Source: Bacteroidales bacterium
GTDB taxonomy: Bacteria; Bacteroidota; Bacteroidia; Bacteroidales; FEN-979
Assembly: GCA_017882335.1 (NCBI GenBank)
Contig: JADGPR010000003.1
Coordinates: 32,717-96,716 of the forward strand
Direction of reading: 5' to 3'
Length of the DNA: 64,000 bases
Shown piece after piece: positions 33,505-42,683 of this stretch (positions within the stretch are counted from its first letter, which is position 1; each line of letters begins with the position of its first letter). The translations under genes and the position numbers were made by a program. Below the pieces are notes generated by a model. The model saw only the letters and a program-made list of their open reading frames with translations, was not told the origin of the DNA and ran no database searches.

Positions 33505-34481
33505 GTTGTTTTATTTTTTTTGGAACAACCATTTTTGACGGCAATTGCATTGACAAGGTTTGTAAGCATGAGGTTCAGGGGAGTTTTGATATAGTGTTTA
33601 CGGCCATATTCCACAATTTTACCATTCATATAATCGATCTCTGTAGGCCGGTTATTAATAAGGTCGACAGCCAGGGAAGGCATGTGATTTCCGGCTTCGT
33701 TCAGGTACCGTATGCCCAGTTTGATAAAATTTTCAGGTAGCTTGATCTCTTCAGCCTTCGCTACGGCAACGGCCTCATACAAAACCTGCTCAATAATTTC
33801 CAGGGTGTCCGGGTTTTCCATCGCTTCTTTCATGGTCAGGCGGGAAATGGCACATAGCGGGCTTAAGGCTGCATTCAGAATCGTCTTTTCCCAGATCTTT
33901 TCAGCGACACTGAAAGAATCGACGGCAATAGTTTCAAGATCAAGATTGGTCAGTGTATCAGCAACCCAGCGAGCAATTTCCGGGTGTTTATCGCTCACAG
34001 ATCCGATATAATTCGGGGGATTAAAAAAGTTTACATAGGCAACATTGGGAGCCTGCAGATTTCCAGCAAAGTTTACAACCATACGCAGGATGATCTTTTC
34101 AGAAAAATGCGAAATGTATTTCCTTCTGACATCGATCCCGTTCTGAGCGCTCAGGAGGTATATATCATCATGCATATTCTTTTCAATCTGGGCGAGAATT
34201 TTATCCACGTGATACGCTTTTACGGCGCTGATCAGGATGTCAAATTTGTGTTCCATCATTTCTTCGATGGAATAATAGACATAATTGAAAAAGGACTTTT
34301 TTTCAATGGTTCCCACAAGCTCAATTCCGTGTTGCCGGATAAGGTTCAGTTTTTCCCGGTCCAGGTCTGTGATTGCGACTTCACAACCGGCTAACTTAAA
34401 ATGAACCGCCAGGATCTGGCCGACAGGCCCTAAACCAATCACGCCGATTTTTAATTTTTTCTCATCCATGGTTTTAAGCAT
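33501..34481 (-). CDS. Ketopantoate reductase (PanE/ApbA)-family oxidoreductase
   Basis: The 326-residue protein starts with a Rossmann motif KIGVIGLGPVGQILAVHF (about residues 11-28). It keeps family segments ILISAVKAYHVDKIL, LLSAQNGIDVRRK and the lysine-bearing EKIWEKTILNAALSPLCAI. Typical members reduce 2-ketopantoate with NADPH, but here the gene lies inside an aromatic-degradation operon and overlaps had by four bases, so it more likely handles a 2-oxo or 3-oxo acid or CoA ester of this pathway. A four-codon-later ATG (34469) is an equally good start. The family is clear; the reaction is unknown. Confidence 0.75.
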   Translation of the reverse strand: MLKTMDEKKLKIGVIGLGPVGQILAVHFKLAGCEVAITDLDREKLNLIRQHGIELVGTIEKKSFFNYVYYSIEEMMEHKFDILISAVKAYHVDKILAQIEKNMHDDIYLLSAQNGIDVRRKYISHFSEKIILRMVVNFAGNLQAPNVAYVNFFNPPNYIGSVSDKHPEIARWVADTLTNLDLETIAVDSFSVAEKIWEKTILNAALSPLCAISRLTMKEAMENPDTLEIIEQVLYEAVAVAKAEEIKLPENFIKLGIRYLNEAGNHMPSLAVDLINNRPTEIDYMNGKIVEYGRKHYIKTPLNLMLTNLVNAIAVKNGCSKKNKTT

Positions 34482-34505
34482 TGAGGTGAATAATCATTAT
34501 ATCAG

Positions 34506-36593
34506 TTATAAAATAATTCGTGCATCCACTGAATAAATATTTTCCCCTGAGGCAATGAGCGGATTCAAATCCAGTTCCATGATCTCGGGGAAATCACTTA
34601 CAAGCATGGATACCCGCTGTATAATCTCTGCGGCTTTATCCCTGTTGATTCCTTTGTCGCCCCTGAATCCATTGATAAGGGCTGCCGCTTTAAGTGAATT
34701 CATCATTTCTTCAGCTTCAGAATCAGTGGCAGGGCTTATCGTAAAAGCAACATCTTTCAGGATTTCAACAAAAATTCCTCCCAATCCGAACATGATCAGA
34801 TGACCGACCCCATTTTCTGATTTCGCCCCGATAATTAATTCTATACCACCGGGCATGTATTTCTGTACAAAAAACGTTATCTCATGACCGAACTTCCCAA
34901 ACATTTTTTCAACTGCTTCTTTCGCTTCATCATTGTTCCTGATATTTACAGCTACACCTCCCACATCACTTTTGTGAATAATCTTTTCCGAATCTGCTTT
35001 TATAACGACCGGGTAACCGATCTCAGTTGCAGCAGAAATTACTTCATCCGGTAAGGTTGCAACCCGCCAGGGTACCACAGGGATGCGGAACGCTTCCAGG
35101 ATGCTGTAAACCTCAACTGCCGAAAGCACCTCTGTCCCTTTTACTTTGGCATTTTGCAGGATTTCCTTAACCAATTCATGATCTACGTCCGGGAAAATCT
35201 TTACTTTTCCTTTTTTTTCTGACTTGATCCTTTGGTATCGCACCAGAGCTGAAAGTGCCTTTGCGGCAGTCTCTGCAAAGTCAAAACATGGAATATCTCC
35301 ATCCTTAAGAATTTTTGTTGTGCTTTCCCACCTTTTTTTATTGGTCATGTAATTGCATACAATCGGTTTTACGCGGGTCTTGCTGAATGCCGCCAGCTCT
35401 CTTGCAACACTTTCGCAGTCAACAAAAGGAGGAGTGACAAAATTCACATAAATGCTGTCAAACTGCTCTTCCTTCATGAATACATCGAGGGCGCTTTTAA
35501 AATGACTTGCTCCGGCCGTGGCAACCACATCGAGGGGATTATGAATGGAGGCGGATTCAAGCATGGTTCCTTTCAGCTCATTCGCTGCTTTATCAGAAAG
35601 CGGTGGGATTTCCAATCCGCAACTTACCAGTTCATCAATAGCAATAACCGATGGTCCGCCCGTATTCGTAATGATGCCTACCTTATTCCCTTTTGGAACA
35701 GGTTGAGAAGCAAATGCGACAGCTGCATGGCAAAGGTCTTCCTGGTTTGTGAAAGAGAGAATACCACTCTTTTTAAAGATCTGTACCATTGAAATGCTGC
35801 CCGCCAGTCCTCCGATGTGCGACCTGGAAGCCTCTGCTCCTTTTTCGGTCCGCCCGGCAGTCATGGCAAGCACCGGTTTATTGGCAGTGACTTCTGAAGC
35901 CACTTCCATGAATTCCCGCGGGTTATCAAGACTTTCAACGTAAAGAACGATAGCCCTGGCACCTTCATCGGATCCATAATACCGTAGAATTTCCGGAATA
36001 GAGACATCGGAGCCATTTCCGTTGGAGGCATACATCCGTATCCCGATCCCCAAATCATGAAAAGCTTGCATGATCACTGCACCAACGCCTCCGCTCTGTG
36101 CGACGATCGAAATGTGCCCAGGCTCCGGAAAGGTGAATGTGAAATTGCAATAAGCCCGCAATGCGGGATCTGAATTGATGATTCCCTGGCAGTTTGGCCC
36201 GAATATCCTTATTCCATAATGTTTTGCCCTGGAGAGAAAATCATTTTCCAGTGCCAGACCTTTTGCACCCATTTCCCTAAACCCTGCAGTATTGATAATG
36301 ATCGCCCTGACTCCCTTTTTTCCGCAGTTTTCTACTTCCTCAGGGACAAAAGACGGAGGAATAACAATATGAGCAAGATCAACTTCCCCGGGAATATCCA
36401 TGATGGAACTGTATGCTTTCAATCCCCTGATCTCATCCACCTTTGGATTGACAGGATAGATGGGGCCCTTATATCCGTAATGGAGCAGATTTTTGATGAT
36501 CACATTCCCGATGGATAATTCTTTAGCTGAAGCTCCGATCAGTGCGACGGCTTTCGGTTTAAATAACGGATCTAAATTATGGCTCATATACAA
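34506..36593 (-). CDS. Acyl-CoA synthetase, NDP(ADP)-forming, fused alpha-beta
   Basis: This 695-residue enzyme of the ADP-forming acetyl-CoA synthetase family combines the CoA-binding and ligase domains (about 1-450; PKAVALIGASAKELSIGN at the start) with an ATP-grasp domain (about 475-695). The phosphorylated-His segment SRSHIGGLAGS is near residue 258 and the second His in KIIHKSDVGGVAV near 539. Such enzymes convert acyl-CoA + ADP + Pi to acid + ATP, or the reverse. Being between bcrD and the ketopantoate-reductase-like gene, it could activate an aromatic acid (no AMP-forming ligase is present) or recover ATP from CoA-ester products. The direction cannot be read from sequence. Confidence 0.88.
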   Translation of the reverse strand: MYMSHNLDPLFKPKAVALIGASAKELSIGNVIIKNLLHYGYKGPIYPVNPKVDEIRGLKAYSSIMDIPGEVDLAHIVIPPSFVPEEVENCGKKGVRAIIINTAGFREMGAKGLALENDFLSRAKHYGIRIFGPNCQGIINSDPALRAYCNFTFTFPEPGHISIVAQSGGVGAVIMQAFHDLGIGIRMYASNGNGSDVSIPEILRYYGSDEGARAIVLYVESLDNPREFMEVASEVTANKPVLAMTAGRTEKGAEASRSHIGGLAGSISMVQIFKKSGILSFTNQEDLCHAAVAFASQPVPKGNKVGIITNTGGPSVIAIDELVSCGLEIPPLSDKAANELKGTMLESASIHNPLDVVATAGASHFKSALDVFMKEEQFDSIYVNFVTPPFVDCESVARELAAFSKTRVKPIVCNYMTNKKRWESTTKILKDGDIPCFDFAETAAKALSALVRYQRIKSEKKGKVKIFPDVDHELVKEILQNAKVKGTEVLSAVEVYSILEAFRIPVVPWRVATLPDEVISAATEIGYPVVIKADSEKIIHKSDVGGVAVNIRNNDEAKEAVEKMFGKFGHEITFFVQKYMPGGIELIIGAKSENGVGHLIMFGLGGIFVEILKDVAFTISPATDSEAEEMMNSLKAAALINGFRGDKGINRDKAAEIIQRVSMLVSDFPEIMELDLNPLIASGENIYSVDARIIL

Positions 36594-36612
36594 CGATATG
36601 GAGTTTTAATGA

Positions 36613-37467
36613 TTAATTCCTGTCATTGTTAAGTTTGTGATACCTGAATCCCCCCCAAATTGCAGCACCCAGCGCTCCGGCAAAGATGGCATCGGGGTGC
36701 GCCTTTATCTTCAGCCCGAGATGACTCTCCTCAATCAGTTCCTCAACCGCCTGTATCATGCCCTTATTCATGGCCATTCCACCGGTCAATGCAACCGGTG
36801 AACCGGCATTAAGCGAACTAAGCAGTTTGATGATTTTATTTGCGATGGATAAATGAATTCCTTTGATAATATCTGGTGTAGAAACACCCCTGGATACCAT
36901 GTTGATGACATCTGTTTCTGCCAGGACTGAGCAAATTCCTGATGGCGTCTCGGGTGCCGTCGATTTCAGCGATACAGCACCTACTTCTTCAATGGCCAGA
37001 CCGAGGTAACGGGAAATATTCTCAATGAACTGGCCCGATCCTGAGGCACATTGACCCGTCATTTTGTAATCCAGTACTTTCCCCAATTCGTTTATTTTGA
37101 TTGCCCGGACATACAGCGCTCCCATATCGACAACGGTCACGGAACCCGGACATAAAAAAACACCTCCCTTTGCATGGGTGGTCATGCTATAGAAATGTCC
37201 GGTAGCCCGCTTCAGCAATTCCCCCTCTCCTGTTGAAGCCAGATAGGCAACATCCTGAATTTCGAGGCGGTTATTCTCCAGGAGCTGATCAATGAGCTGA
37301 TCCGCCACGATTTCCGGATTCCGCTTCCGGATTTTTTCCGTAATCTTATCTATCAGCACGGGATTGCCGGAATACTTTAGCAGAACAACCTTGATGATGC
37401 TGCTACCTACATCAATGCCTATCGTATATATTTTTTTATCCATTTCGCCGTTAATTCCCTTCTTCAT
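36613..37467 (-). CDS. bcrD: Benzoyl-CoA reductase activase subunit BcrD
   Basis: The 284-residue ASKHA ATPase subunit of class I benzoyl-CoA reductase has GIDVGSSIIKVVLLKYSG near residue 17 and TVVDMGALYVRAIKI near 112. In BcrD/BadG proteins this second motif replaces the DIGGQDTK of BcrA. Cluster cysteines are in TGQCASGSGQFIE and SGICSVLAETDVI. Together with BcrA it binds one [4Fe-4S] cluster and uses 2 ATP per electron pair to energise electrons for ring reduction. The length matches Thauera BcrD (about 282). It follows bcrA by 30 bases. Confidence 0.92.
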   Translation of the reverse strand: MKKGINGEMDKKIYTIGIDVGSSIIKVVLLKYSGNPVLIDKITEKIRKRNPEIVADQLIDQLLENNRLEIQDVAYLASTGEGELLKRATGHFYSMTTHAKGGVFLCPGSVTVVDMGALYVRAIKINELGKVLDYKMTGQCASGSGQFIENISRYLGLAIEEVGAVSLKSTAPETPSGICSVLAETDVINMVSRGVSTPDIIKGIHLSIANKIIKLLSSLNAGSPVALTGGMAMNKGMIQAVEELIEESHLGLKIKAHPDAIFAGALGAAIWGGFRYHKLNNDRN

Positions 37468-37497
37468 GATAATTCAATCTTTTTTTGAAGGTTACTG

Positions 37498-38874
37498 TTA
37501 TTGGGTTCTTCTCGCAAACAAAGCTCCTCCCAGCGCACCCATGAATATTGAATCGGGGTGAATATTGATTTTGATGTCCTCCCCGTAACTCTGGCGGACC
37601 AGTTCGGAAACATATTTTGACACTGCCTGGTTCCTGGACACCCCGCCGGTAAATGTAAATTCGTTACGGACACCTCCGGAACGGGCCAGAAGAGACATAG
37701 CCCGCATCACAATGGCCCGGTGCAATCCGGCAAGAATATCCTGTCGTTTTTGCCCGACATTCAGCAATTCTCTGATCTCGGCAGCTGCAAATACGGTACA
37801 GGTGGAACAGATATTCACTTCATTCGTGGCTTCCATTGCCAGCGGCCCAAGTTCATTCAACGAAATGCCGAACTCATCAGCGATATATCCCAGGTATCTG
37901 CCGCACCCCGCCGCACACCGGTCATTCATAAAAAAACTTGTTACAAGGCCATGGCTGTCCACCTGGATGGCCTTTGTGTCCTGCCCGCCAATATCCAGAA
38001 CGGTTTTAGTCTTCGGAAAAATGGCATGCGCCCCGAATGCGTGGCACAGGATTTCCGAACGGATGGACTTTTCCGGGAAAGGCAATAACGCCCTGCCATA
38101 CCCGGTCCCGACCATATTGGTGATATGAATATCCATATTAGCAACAAAACTGATATGCCCCTTTAAGGAATCATAAACCTGTTTAAAATTCCCTTTCAAA
38201 AGGTTTAGTTCACTGTCAAAACTTACACTGCTCTCCTCCGGGGAAGTCTCACCAACCCCTGCATACTTATCGTTCAAAAGCTCCATGGACTGGTATACCA
38301 GCTCCCTGAAATCATATTCGGTCAATTCATTTTCAACCTCGGTAATGCTTTTGTCGTAAACCAGCATCATGGGTTCAAAAAACTCTTTTCCTAATGAGGT
38401 CACCGCTTTATTGTACTTTTCACTGATCATATCCCTGAAAAACTGATTTTTTGCTCCAAGGTTATGATTCAGATACTCCTCCAGTATAGCAGGTCCGATG
38501 CTTTTGACGATACCCTCAATGTAGCCCGATATGGTTTCCTTTAATTCATTTTTAATTGAAGTAGCAATGATATCCCTGAACTTAATATTTAACCGGTCAA
38601 GACGTCTTTTGAATTGGATATATTGGAATAAAGATTCAACATCATTGATATATCTTCTGTATTCAGGTTTGGTTTGGATCTCATCGTCCAGCTTCATTTT
38701 CAGAATAGTAAACCTGGCATTATATATGGCCTCCAGGCGCGCTATCTCAGTCGCAACCGTATAGTTGGCCCGGGTGTTGGTGATTCCTCTTCCAATGATC
38801 CTATCCTCCTCATCGATAATAACGGCTTTAGAGGTTGTGGATCCCAGATCGATTCCCAGATAGTATTTCTTCAT
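37498..38874 (-). CDS. bcrA: Benzoyl-CoA reductase activase subunit BcrA
   Basis: The 458-residue ATPase subunit starts LGIDLGSTTSKAVIIDEED. It contains the large insertion (about residues 40-250, helical) that distinguishes Thauera-type BcrA from the short Azoarcus BzdQ. The second phosphate motif TVLDIGGQDTKAIQVDS is near residue 295 and the cluster cysteines are in NDRCAAGCGRYLG and CSTCTVFAAAEI, ending GALGGALFARRTQ. The length fits the Bcr subtype (about 440). Forty bases upstream, between bcrB and bcrA, lies a palindromic element that may affect processing. Confidence 0.93.
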   Translation of the reverse strand: MKKYYLGIDLGSTTSKAVIIDEEDRIIGRGITNTRANYTVATEIARLEAIYNARFTILKMKLDDEIQTKPEYRRYINDVESLFQYIQFKRRLDRLNIKFRDIIATSIKNELKETISGYIEGIVKSIGPAILEEYLNHNLGAKNQFFRDMISEKYNKAVTSLGKEFFEPMMLVYDKSITEVENELTEYDFRELVYQSMELLNDKYAGVGETSPEESSVSFDSELNLLKGNFKQVYDSLKGHISFVANMDIHITNMVGTGYGRALLPFPEKSIRSEILCHAFGAHAIFPKTKTVLDIGGQDTKAIQVDSHGLVTSFFMNDRCAAGCGRYLGYIADEFGISLNELGPLAMEATNEVNICSTCTVFAAAEIRELLNVGQKRQDILAGLHRAIVMRAMSLLARSGGVRNEFTFTGGVSRNQAVSKYVSELVRQSYGEDIKINIHPDSIFMGALGGALFARRTQ

Positions 38875-38890
38875 TAACTTTAGCGTTATC

Positions 38891-38910
38891 CCTGCTTGCC
38901 GGCAGGCAGG
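38891..38910. repeat. Near-palindromic element CCTGCTTGCCGGCAGGCAGG inside the bcr operon
   Basis: The 20-base word is self-complementary apart from one mismatched pair and fills much of the 40-base gap between bcrB and bcrA. As RNA it forms a very stable hairpin. Confidence 0.6.
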
Positions 38911-38914
38911 CGTG

Positions 38915-40195
38915 TTATTTCTTCAGTATATATTTTCGTTGTTCAAGCATCTGGAAAAATGATTCCAACCGGTTTTTGATATTCGAGTAAGAGAAATACC
39001 GCGGATCAACCAGGTCCGATTCAATGAAACCGACCGGTATTTCCAGCTGCTTTTCCAGTTGTTGCATGATCATGAGTTGTCCTGCAGAAAAGGAATTACA
39101 GCTTTTGATCGAATTCACCAGAAAACCGTCAGCATGATATTCCGTTATGCACTTCGAAAGCAGCTCAACCCGCTGCTGAAGGCTCAGATTGGTATAGCAG
39201 TTCATGCAATACTTCGCCAGGCTTTCCAGGGGCTTGTCAGGGTTGACACGGAATCCCATATCATAAACGCCACCCACTTTGGTATAGGAGGAGGCGACAA
39301 TCACAGCTCCCATGTCGTAAAACAGTTTCCAGAATTCACGGAAGTGGGTCCAGTTAGGCGGACCTTCCACCACCAGCCGGAAACGTTCTTCCTCGATCAC
39401 CCCTTCTGGAGTGATCGGTCCTAACCCCTTTTCAATCCGAAGAAGGATCTCCTTGTACAATTCTTCATAATAGGTGACTGCCCCCGGGGTTCCCCTGAAC
39501 CCGATGTTGATAGGGCCGATATAATAAACACCTGCAAAATAGGCGTCAATCGGGGAGGGTCTATGCTTGGTGGTGTCAAATATTTTTATGATATAATCTT
39601 CCACTTTGGAAGAATTCACAAGCTGCATTTTGAGTTTTTCTTCACTGTATTTGTTTCCCGATACCTTTTCCATTTTGGGAATGACCTCTTCTTTCAGCTG
39701 TTTTACCATATAGCTGGTCATTTCCGGGGTGATTTTATGTCCCTCCTGGTAAGGAGTGTGCAGTAAAGCAACGGGAACTCCCGGGTACAACCTTTCCAGC
39801 GTTTCAAACCATTTCATGAAGGTAAAACATCCGGTATAACTCAACAGCAAGAGATCCGGATCAGGGATTTTTTCACCCGTTGGCCCGATATTCCCGTTGA
39901 TCATCATCCCTACATCACATTTTACATAGGTACAGACATCTTCGGAATGACCATGTTTTTCTGCATCAAGGATGAACCCTCCCGATTTTTTCCGCATCCC
40001 GGATTGCAGGGCGTTGATCTCCGGATATACCGGAAGCATATCGAACGAAAGAATTAATTCGGAAATATTCCCGGGTACGAAGGTGTAAACCACCTTTTTC
40101 CCGGTCTCCTTTGCCGTGCTCAAATCCTTAAAAATACGCGTGATCATCTCCTTCTGGATGATCATGCTTTTCTCCTTGACAACGTCTTTAGTCAT
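38915..40195 (-). CDS. bcrB: Benzoyl-CoA reductase catalytic subunit BcrB
   Basis: The 426-residue subunit shares the benzoyl-CoA reduction site with BcrC. Family segments are present: CTYVKCDVGMMINGNIGPTG (near residues 89-108), LLSYTGCFTFMKWFETLERL (near 118-137), EGPPNWTHFREFWKLFYDMG (near 276-295), AKYCMNCYTNLSLQQRVELL (near 328-347) and IKSCNSFSAGQLMIMQQLE (near 366-384). It ends with ESDLVDPRYFSYSNIKNRLE. These match BcrB/BadE/BzdO proteins well. The gene starts 17 bases after bcrC. Confidence 0.93.
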   Translation of the reverse strand: MTKDVVKEKSMIIQKEMITRIFKDLSTAKETGKKVVYTFVPGNISELILSFDMLPVYPEINALQSGMRKKSGGFILDAEKHGHSEDVCTYVKCDVGMMINGNIGPTGEKIPDPDLLLLSYTGCFTFMKWFETLERLYPGVPVALLHTPYQEGHKITPEMTSYMVKQLKEEVIPKMEKVSGNKYSEEKLKMQLVNSSKVEDYIIKIFDTTKHRPSPIDAYFAGVYYIGPINIGFRGTPGAVTYYEELYKEILLRIEKGLGPITPEGVIEEERFRLVVEGPPNWTHFREFWKLFYDMGAVIVASSYTKVGGVYDMGFRVNPDKPLESLAKYCMNCYTNLSLQQRVELLSKCITEYHADGFLVNSIKSCNSFSAGQLMIMQQLEKQLEIPVGFIESDLVDPRYFSYSNIKNRLESFFQMLEQRKYILKK

Positions 40196-40212
40196 TTTGT
40201 GCTGATTATCAT

Positions 40213-41427
40213 TTACTCTTTATTACCAAAAAGAACAGGTTCCTCCCATAATTTAATTGAATCCGAAAAGGTTCCGACCTGTTCTTTAATTACCTTGAAC
40301 TGCCCTGTGTTTTCACTGTAAAGGAAGCTGATAAAACGGATATTTTTGTCGTTACAGGCCTTTTGCAGTATCGGGTGATCCAGCAGTGCCGGATCGCAAA
40401 AACTAGGTGCAGCAAAAATAATCCCATCCGCTTTTCGGTCAGTCATCAACTTGATCATGCGGTCTTCCTTTGGATTATCCACATCGTAAACAGAGGAGGA
40501 AAACGTACTTTTTTCAAGGTAGGCATTGCAAATGTCTGATAAGGGATCGGTACCTGCCGGATCGATATCGCCCTGGATCCACCGGGCACCCATTAGAAAA
40601 TCATCTTCCACAATATAACATCCGGCCATTTCAATCGTCCTGATCAATCCGACCGGTGGTTGTTCGCAAAAAGCCCCGATCACCATCACCCGGATTTTAT
40701 CCAATGGATCGCCTCTTTCCTCCTGAATAAGCCGGATCACATTCTCCAGAATCTCATTGTGTTCTTCCACCGGTATCACGTATCCGGCCCTGACAATATG
40801 ATAAAGATCTGCTGCCGTCATTCTCCATGGGAACTCTTGACGGATATTGTAGATCTGTTCAGTAAGGCGGCGGTTTTTGTTAAATAACAGTATGGAATGA
40901 CGAAGCCTCTCTGGTGTAACTTTCACCCCGTTGATCTTATATATCTCTTCCAGGATTTGTTGCAGCTCCTGCTTATAAAATTCACCACCGATATGCCGTT
41001 TGAAATTCTGCGGAAGATCCAGGTACTTTATAAACCTGCCCTTTCCCAGCAGCTGGAACATCCCGGACAGGTTCCTGATAACATCGCAGATGGAAGGGAA
41101 AATAAACCCGTCAAATCCTTCGAAATGGCCGTCCATGACCAGCTCCAGGATGCTCCTTGGCATATGGCAGATGTAACTTTGATAGTAAGCATCTCCTTTA
41201 ATGATCAGTTTTTTGTCCCCTCCGCCGAGAATGCCTATTGCCAGGCCATTTGCTGCATGCACAACTTCCCGTGGAATATAGATTGGCATATGTCCGACAA
41301 GCACACGGGTTTTATCCAGGGATTTCCATTCTTTGGCCCTGGTGAATTTCAAATCAAAAGCAAGCTCCTCGCACTTCCTGATTATTTCTGCTAATGAATC
41401 CAAAATGTTCAAGTATTTAGTATACAA
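40213..41427 (-). CDS. bcrC: Benzoyl-CoA reductase catalytic subunit BcrC
   Basis: The 404-residue subunit is recognised by the BcrC-specific C-terminus FAAPSFCDPALLDHPIL, FISFLYSENTGQFKVIKEQV and GTFSDSIKLW. Cysteines for FeS binding are in YICHMPRSILE, FPSICDVIRNLSG and VIGAFCEQPPVGLI. With BcrB it forms the site where benzoyl-CoA is reduced to cyclohexa-1,5-diene-1-carbonyl-CoA. The gene order C-B-A-D is the same as in Thauera aromatica. It begins 11 bases after the thiolase gene, so there is no room for a separate promoter. Confidence 0.93.
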   Translation of the reverse strand: MYTKYLNILDSLAEIIRKCEELAFDLKFTRAKEWKSLDKTRVLVGHMPIYIPREVVHAANGLAIGILGGGDKKLIIKGDAYYQSYICHMPRSILELVMDGHFEGFDGFIFPSICDVIRNLSGMFQLLGKGRFIKYLDLPQNFKRHIGGEFYKQELQQILEEIYKINGVKVTPERLRHSILLFNKNRRLTEQIYNIRQEFPWRMTAADLYHIVRAGYVIPVEEHNEILENVIRLIQEERGDPLDKIRVMVIGAFCEQPPVGLIRTIEMAGCYIVEDDFLMGARWIQGDIDPAGTDPLSDICNAYLEKSTFSSSVYDVDNPKEDRMIKLMTDRKADGIIFAAPSFCDPALLDHPILQKACNDKNIRFISFLYSENTGQFKVIKEQVGTFSDSIKLWEEPVLFGNKE

Positions 41428-41438
41428 AAAAATTCACG

Positions 41439-42668
41439 TCACGATTCCCGCATGATCACCATGGCCGTACTGACACCCCCGCCCCCGCAAATCGCTGCAA
41501 CACAGTATGTTTTGTCAAGCCGTTTCAGTGCATAATAGCCAGTGACCAGTATTCTTGCACCGCTGATTCCCGTGGGGTGCCCCAACGCTATGGCTCCACC
41601 ATGAACATTGAGTTTCGAGTTGTCCCATTTCAGGACTTTCTCATTGGCCAGTACCTGGATGGCAAAGGCTTCGTTCACTTCAATGATATCCATGTCGGCC
41701 AGCGTCATCCCTGCTTTTTTCAGCGCTGCAGGTATGGAATAAGCAGGTCCTTCTCCCATCGTCGCCGGTTCAACAGCGACCTGGGAATAGGAAATAATGG
41801 AAAACAACGGTTTTACTCCCAATTCCTCTGCTTTCTTCCTGAAAGTAATAACCAGAGCTGTAGCCCCGTCGCTTAACCCGCAGGCATTTCCGGCAGTGAC
41901 GGTTCCGTCTTTCCTGAAAGCAGGCCTGATGACGGCCATTTTATCCATATTTATATCGTGCCGGATGGTTTCATCTTTATCAAAAACAGTAGCTGGTGAT
42001 TTTCCGGAGGCGGGAAGTTCAATAGGGACAATTTCCTCATTGAACCATCCGCTTTTCTGTGCCACAGAAGCTTTCATGTGACTGTTAACCGCAAATTCGT
42101 CCTGTTCTGTTCTTGGGATCTTATACTTATCATAGAGGTTCTCGGCTGTTTCTCCCATGCCCTGACCGATCAGCGGATCAATGCTGTCACTCCATCCGTC
42201 TTCCAGGATTTTATTGCCCATTTTGAATCCATCCCACCTTGCTCCTTTCAGTAAATAGGGGATTGAGCTCATACTGTCGAATCCACCGGCAAGAACAATT
42301 CCGGCTTCGCTGAGACGGATAGACTGGGATGCAAATGCAACAGCACGCATCCCCGAGGGACAGGCCATATTCAGTGTAATGACAGGCACTGATGGGGAGA
42401 CACCTCCTTTAACGGATGCCGTTCTTGCCGGGTTCGGTCCATTGCCGGCTTGCCGGCAGCTTCCCAGGATCACATCATCGACCTGGTCACCGGAGAGAGC
42501 TGCCCGTTTAAGGGACTCCCTGACCACAATGGCTCCAAGATCGAAAGAAGGAATATCCTTCAAACTACCGCCAAACTTGCCCATAGGTGTCCTGCAGGCG
42601 GAAATTACCACAATATCATTATCTTTCTGTTCCACGATTTTTTGTTTTGTTCTGTCTGTCTTTATCAA
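41439..42668 (-). CDS. Thiolase (acetyl-CoA C-acyltransferase), first copy
   Basis: The 409-residue thiolase has the reactive Cys in [18 protein letters not shown] near residue 100, the [15 protein letters not shown] motif near 329, [16 protein letters not shown] near 368 and the closing cysteine in [14 protein letters not shown]. The first 20 residues ([20 protein letters not shown]) extend beyond the usual [14 protein letters not shown] start, so a later start is possible, although no good alternative ATG follows. It is probably used for thiolysis of 3-oxopimelyl-CoA to glutaryl-CoA plus acetyl-CoA, or for acetoacetyl-CoA. Two thiolases in one operon would allow both. Confidence 0.92.
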   Translation of the reverse strand: MIKTDRTKQKIVEQKDNDIVVISACRTPMGKFGGSLKDIPSFDLGAIVVRESLKRAALSGDQVDDVILGSCRQAGNGPNPARTASVKGGVSPSVPVITLNMACPSGMRAVAFASQSIRLSEAGIVLAGGFDSMSSIPYLLKGARWDGFKMGNKILEDGWSDSIDPLIGQGMGETAENLYDKYKIPRTEQDEFAVNSHMKASVAQKSGWFNEEIVPIELPASGKSPATVFDKDETIRHDINMDKMAVIRPAFRKDGTVTAGNACGLSDGATALVITFRKKAEELGVKPLFSIISYSQVAVEPATMGEGPAYSIPAALKKAGMTLADMDIIEVNEAFAIQVLANEKVLKWDNSKLNVHGGAIALGHPTGISGARILVTGYYALKRLDKTYCVAAICGGGGVSTAMVIMRES

Positions 42669-42683
42669 CCAATGGAGCTTATG

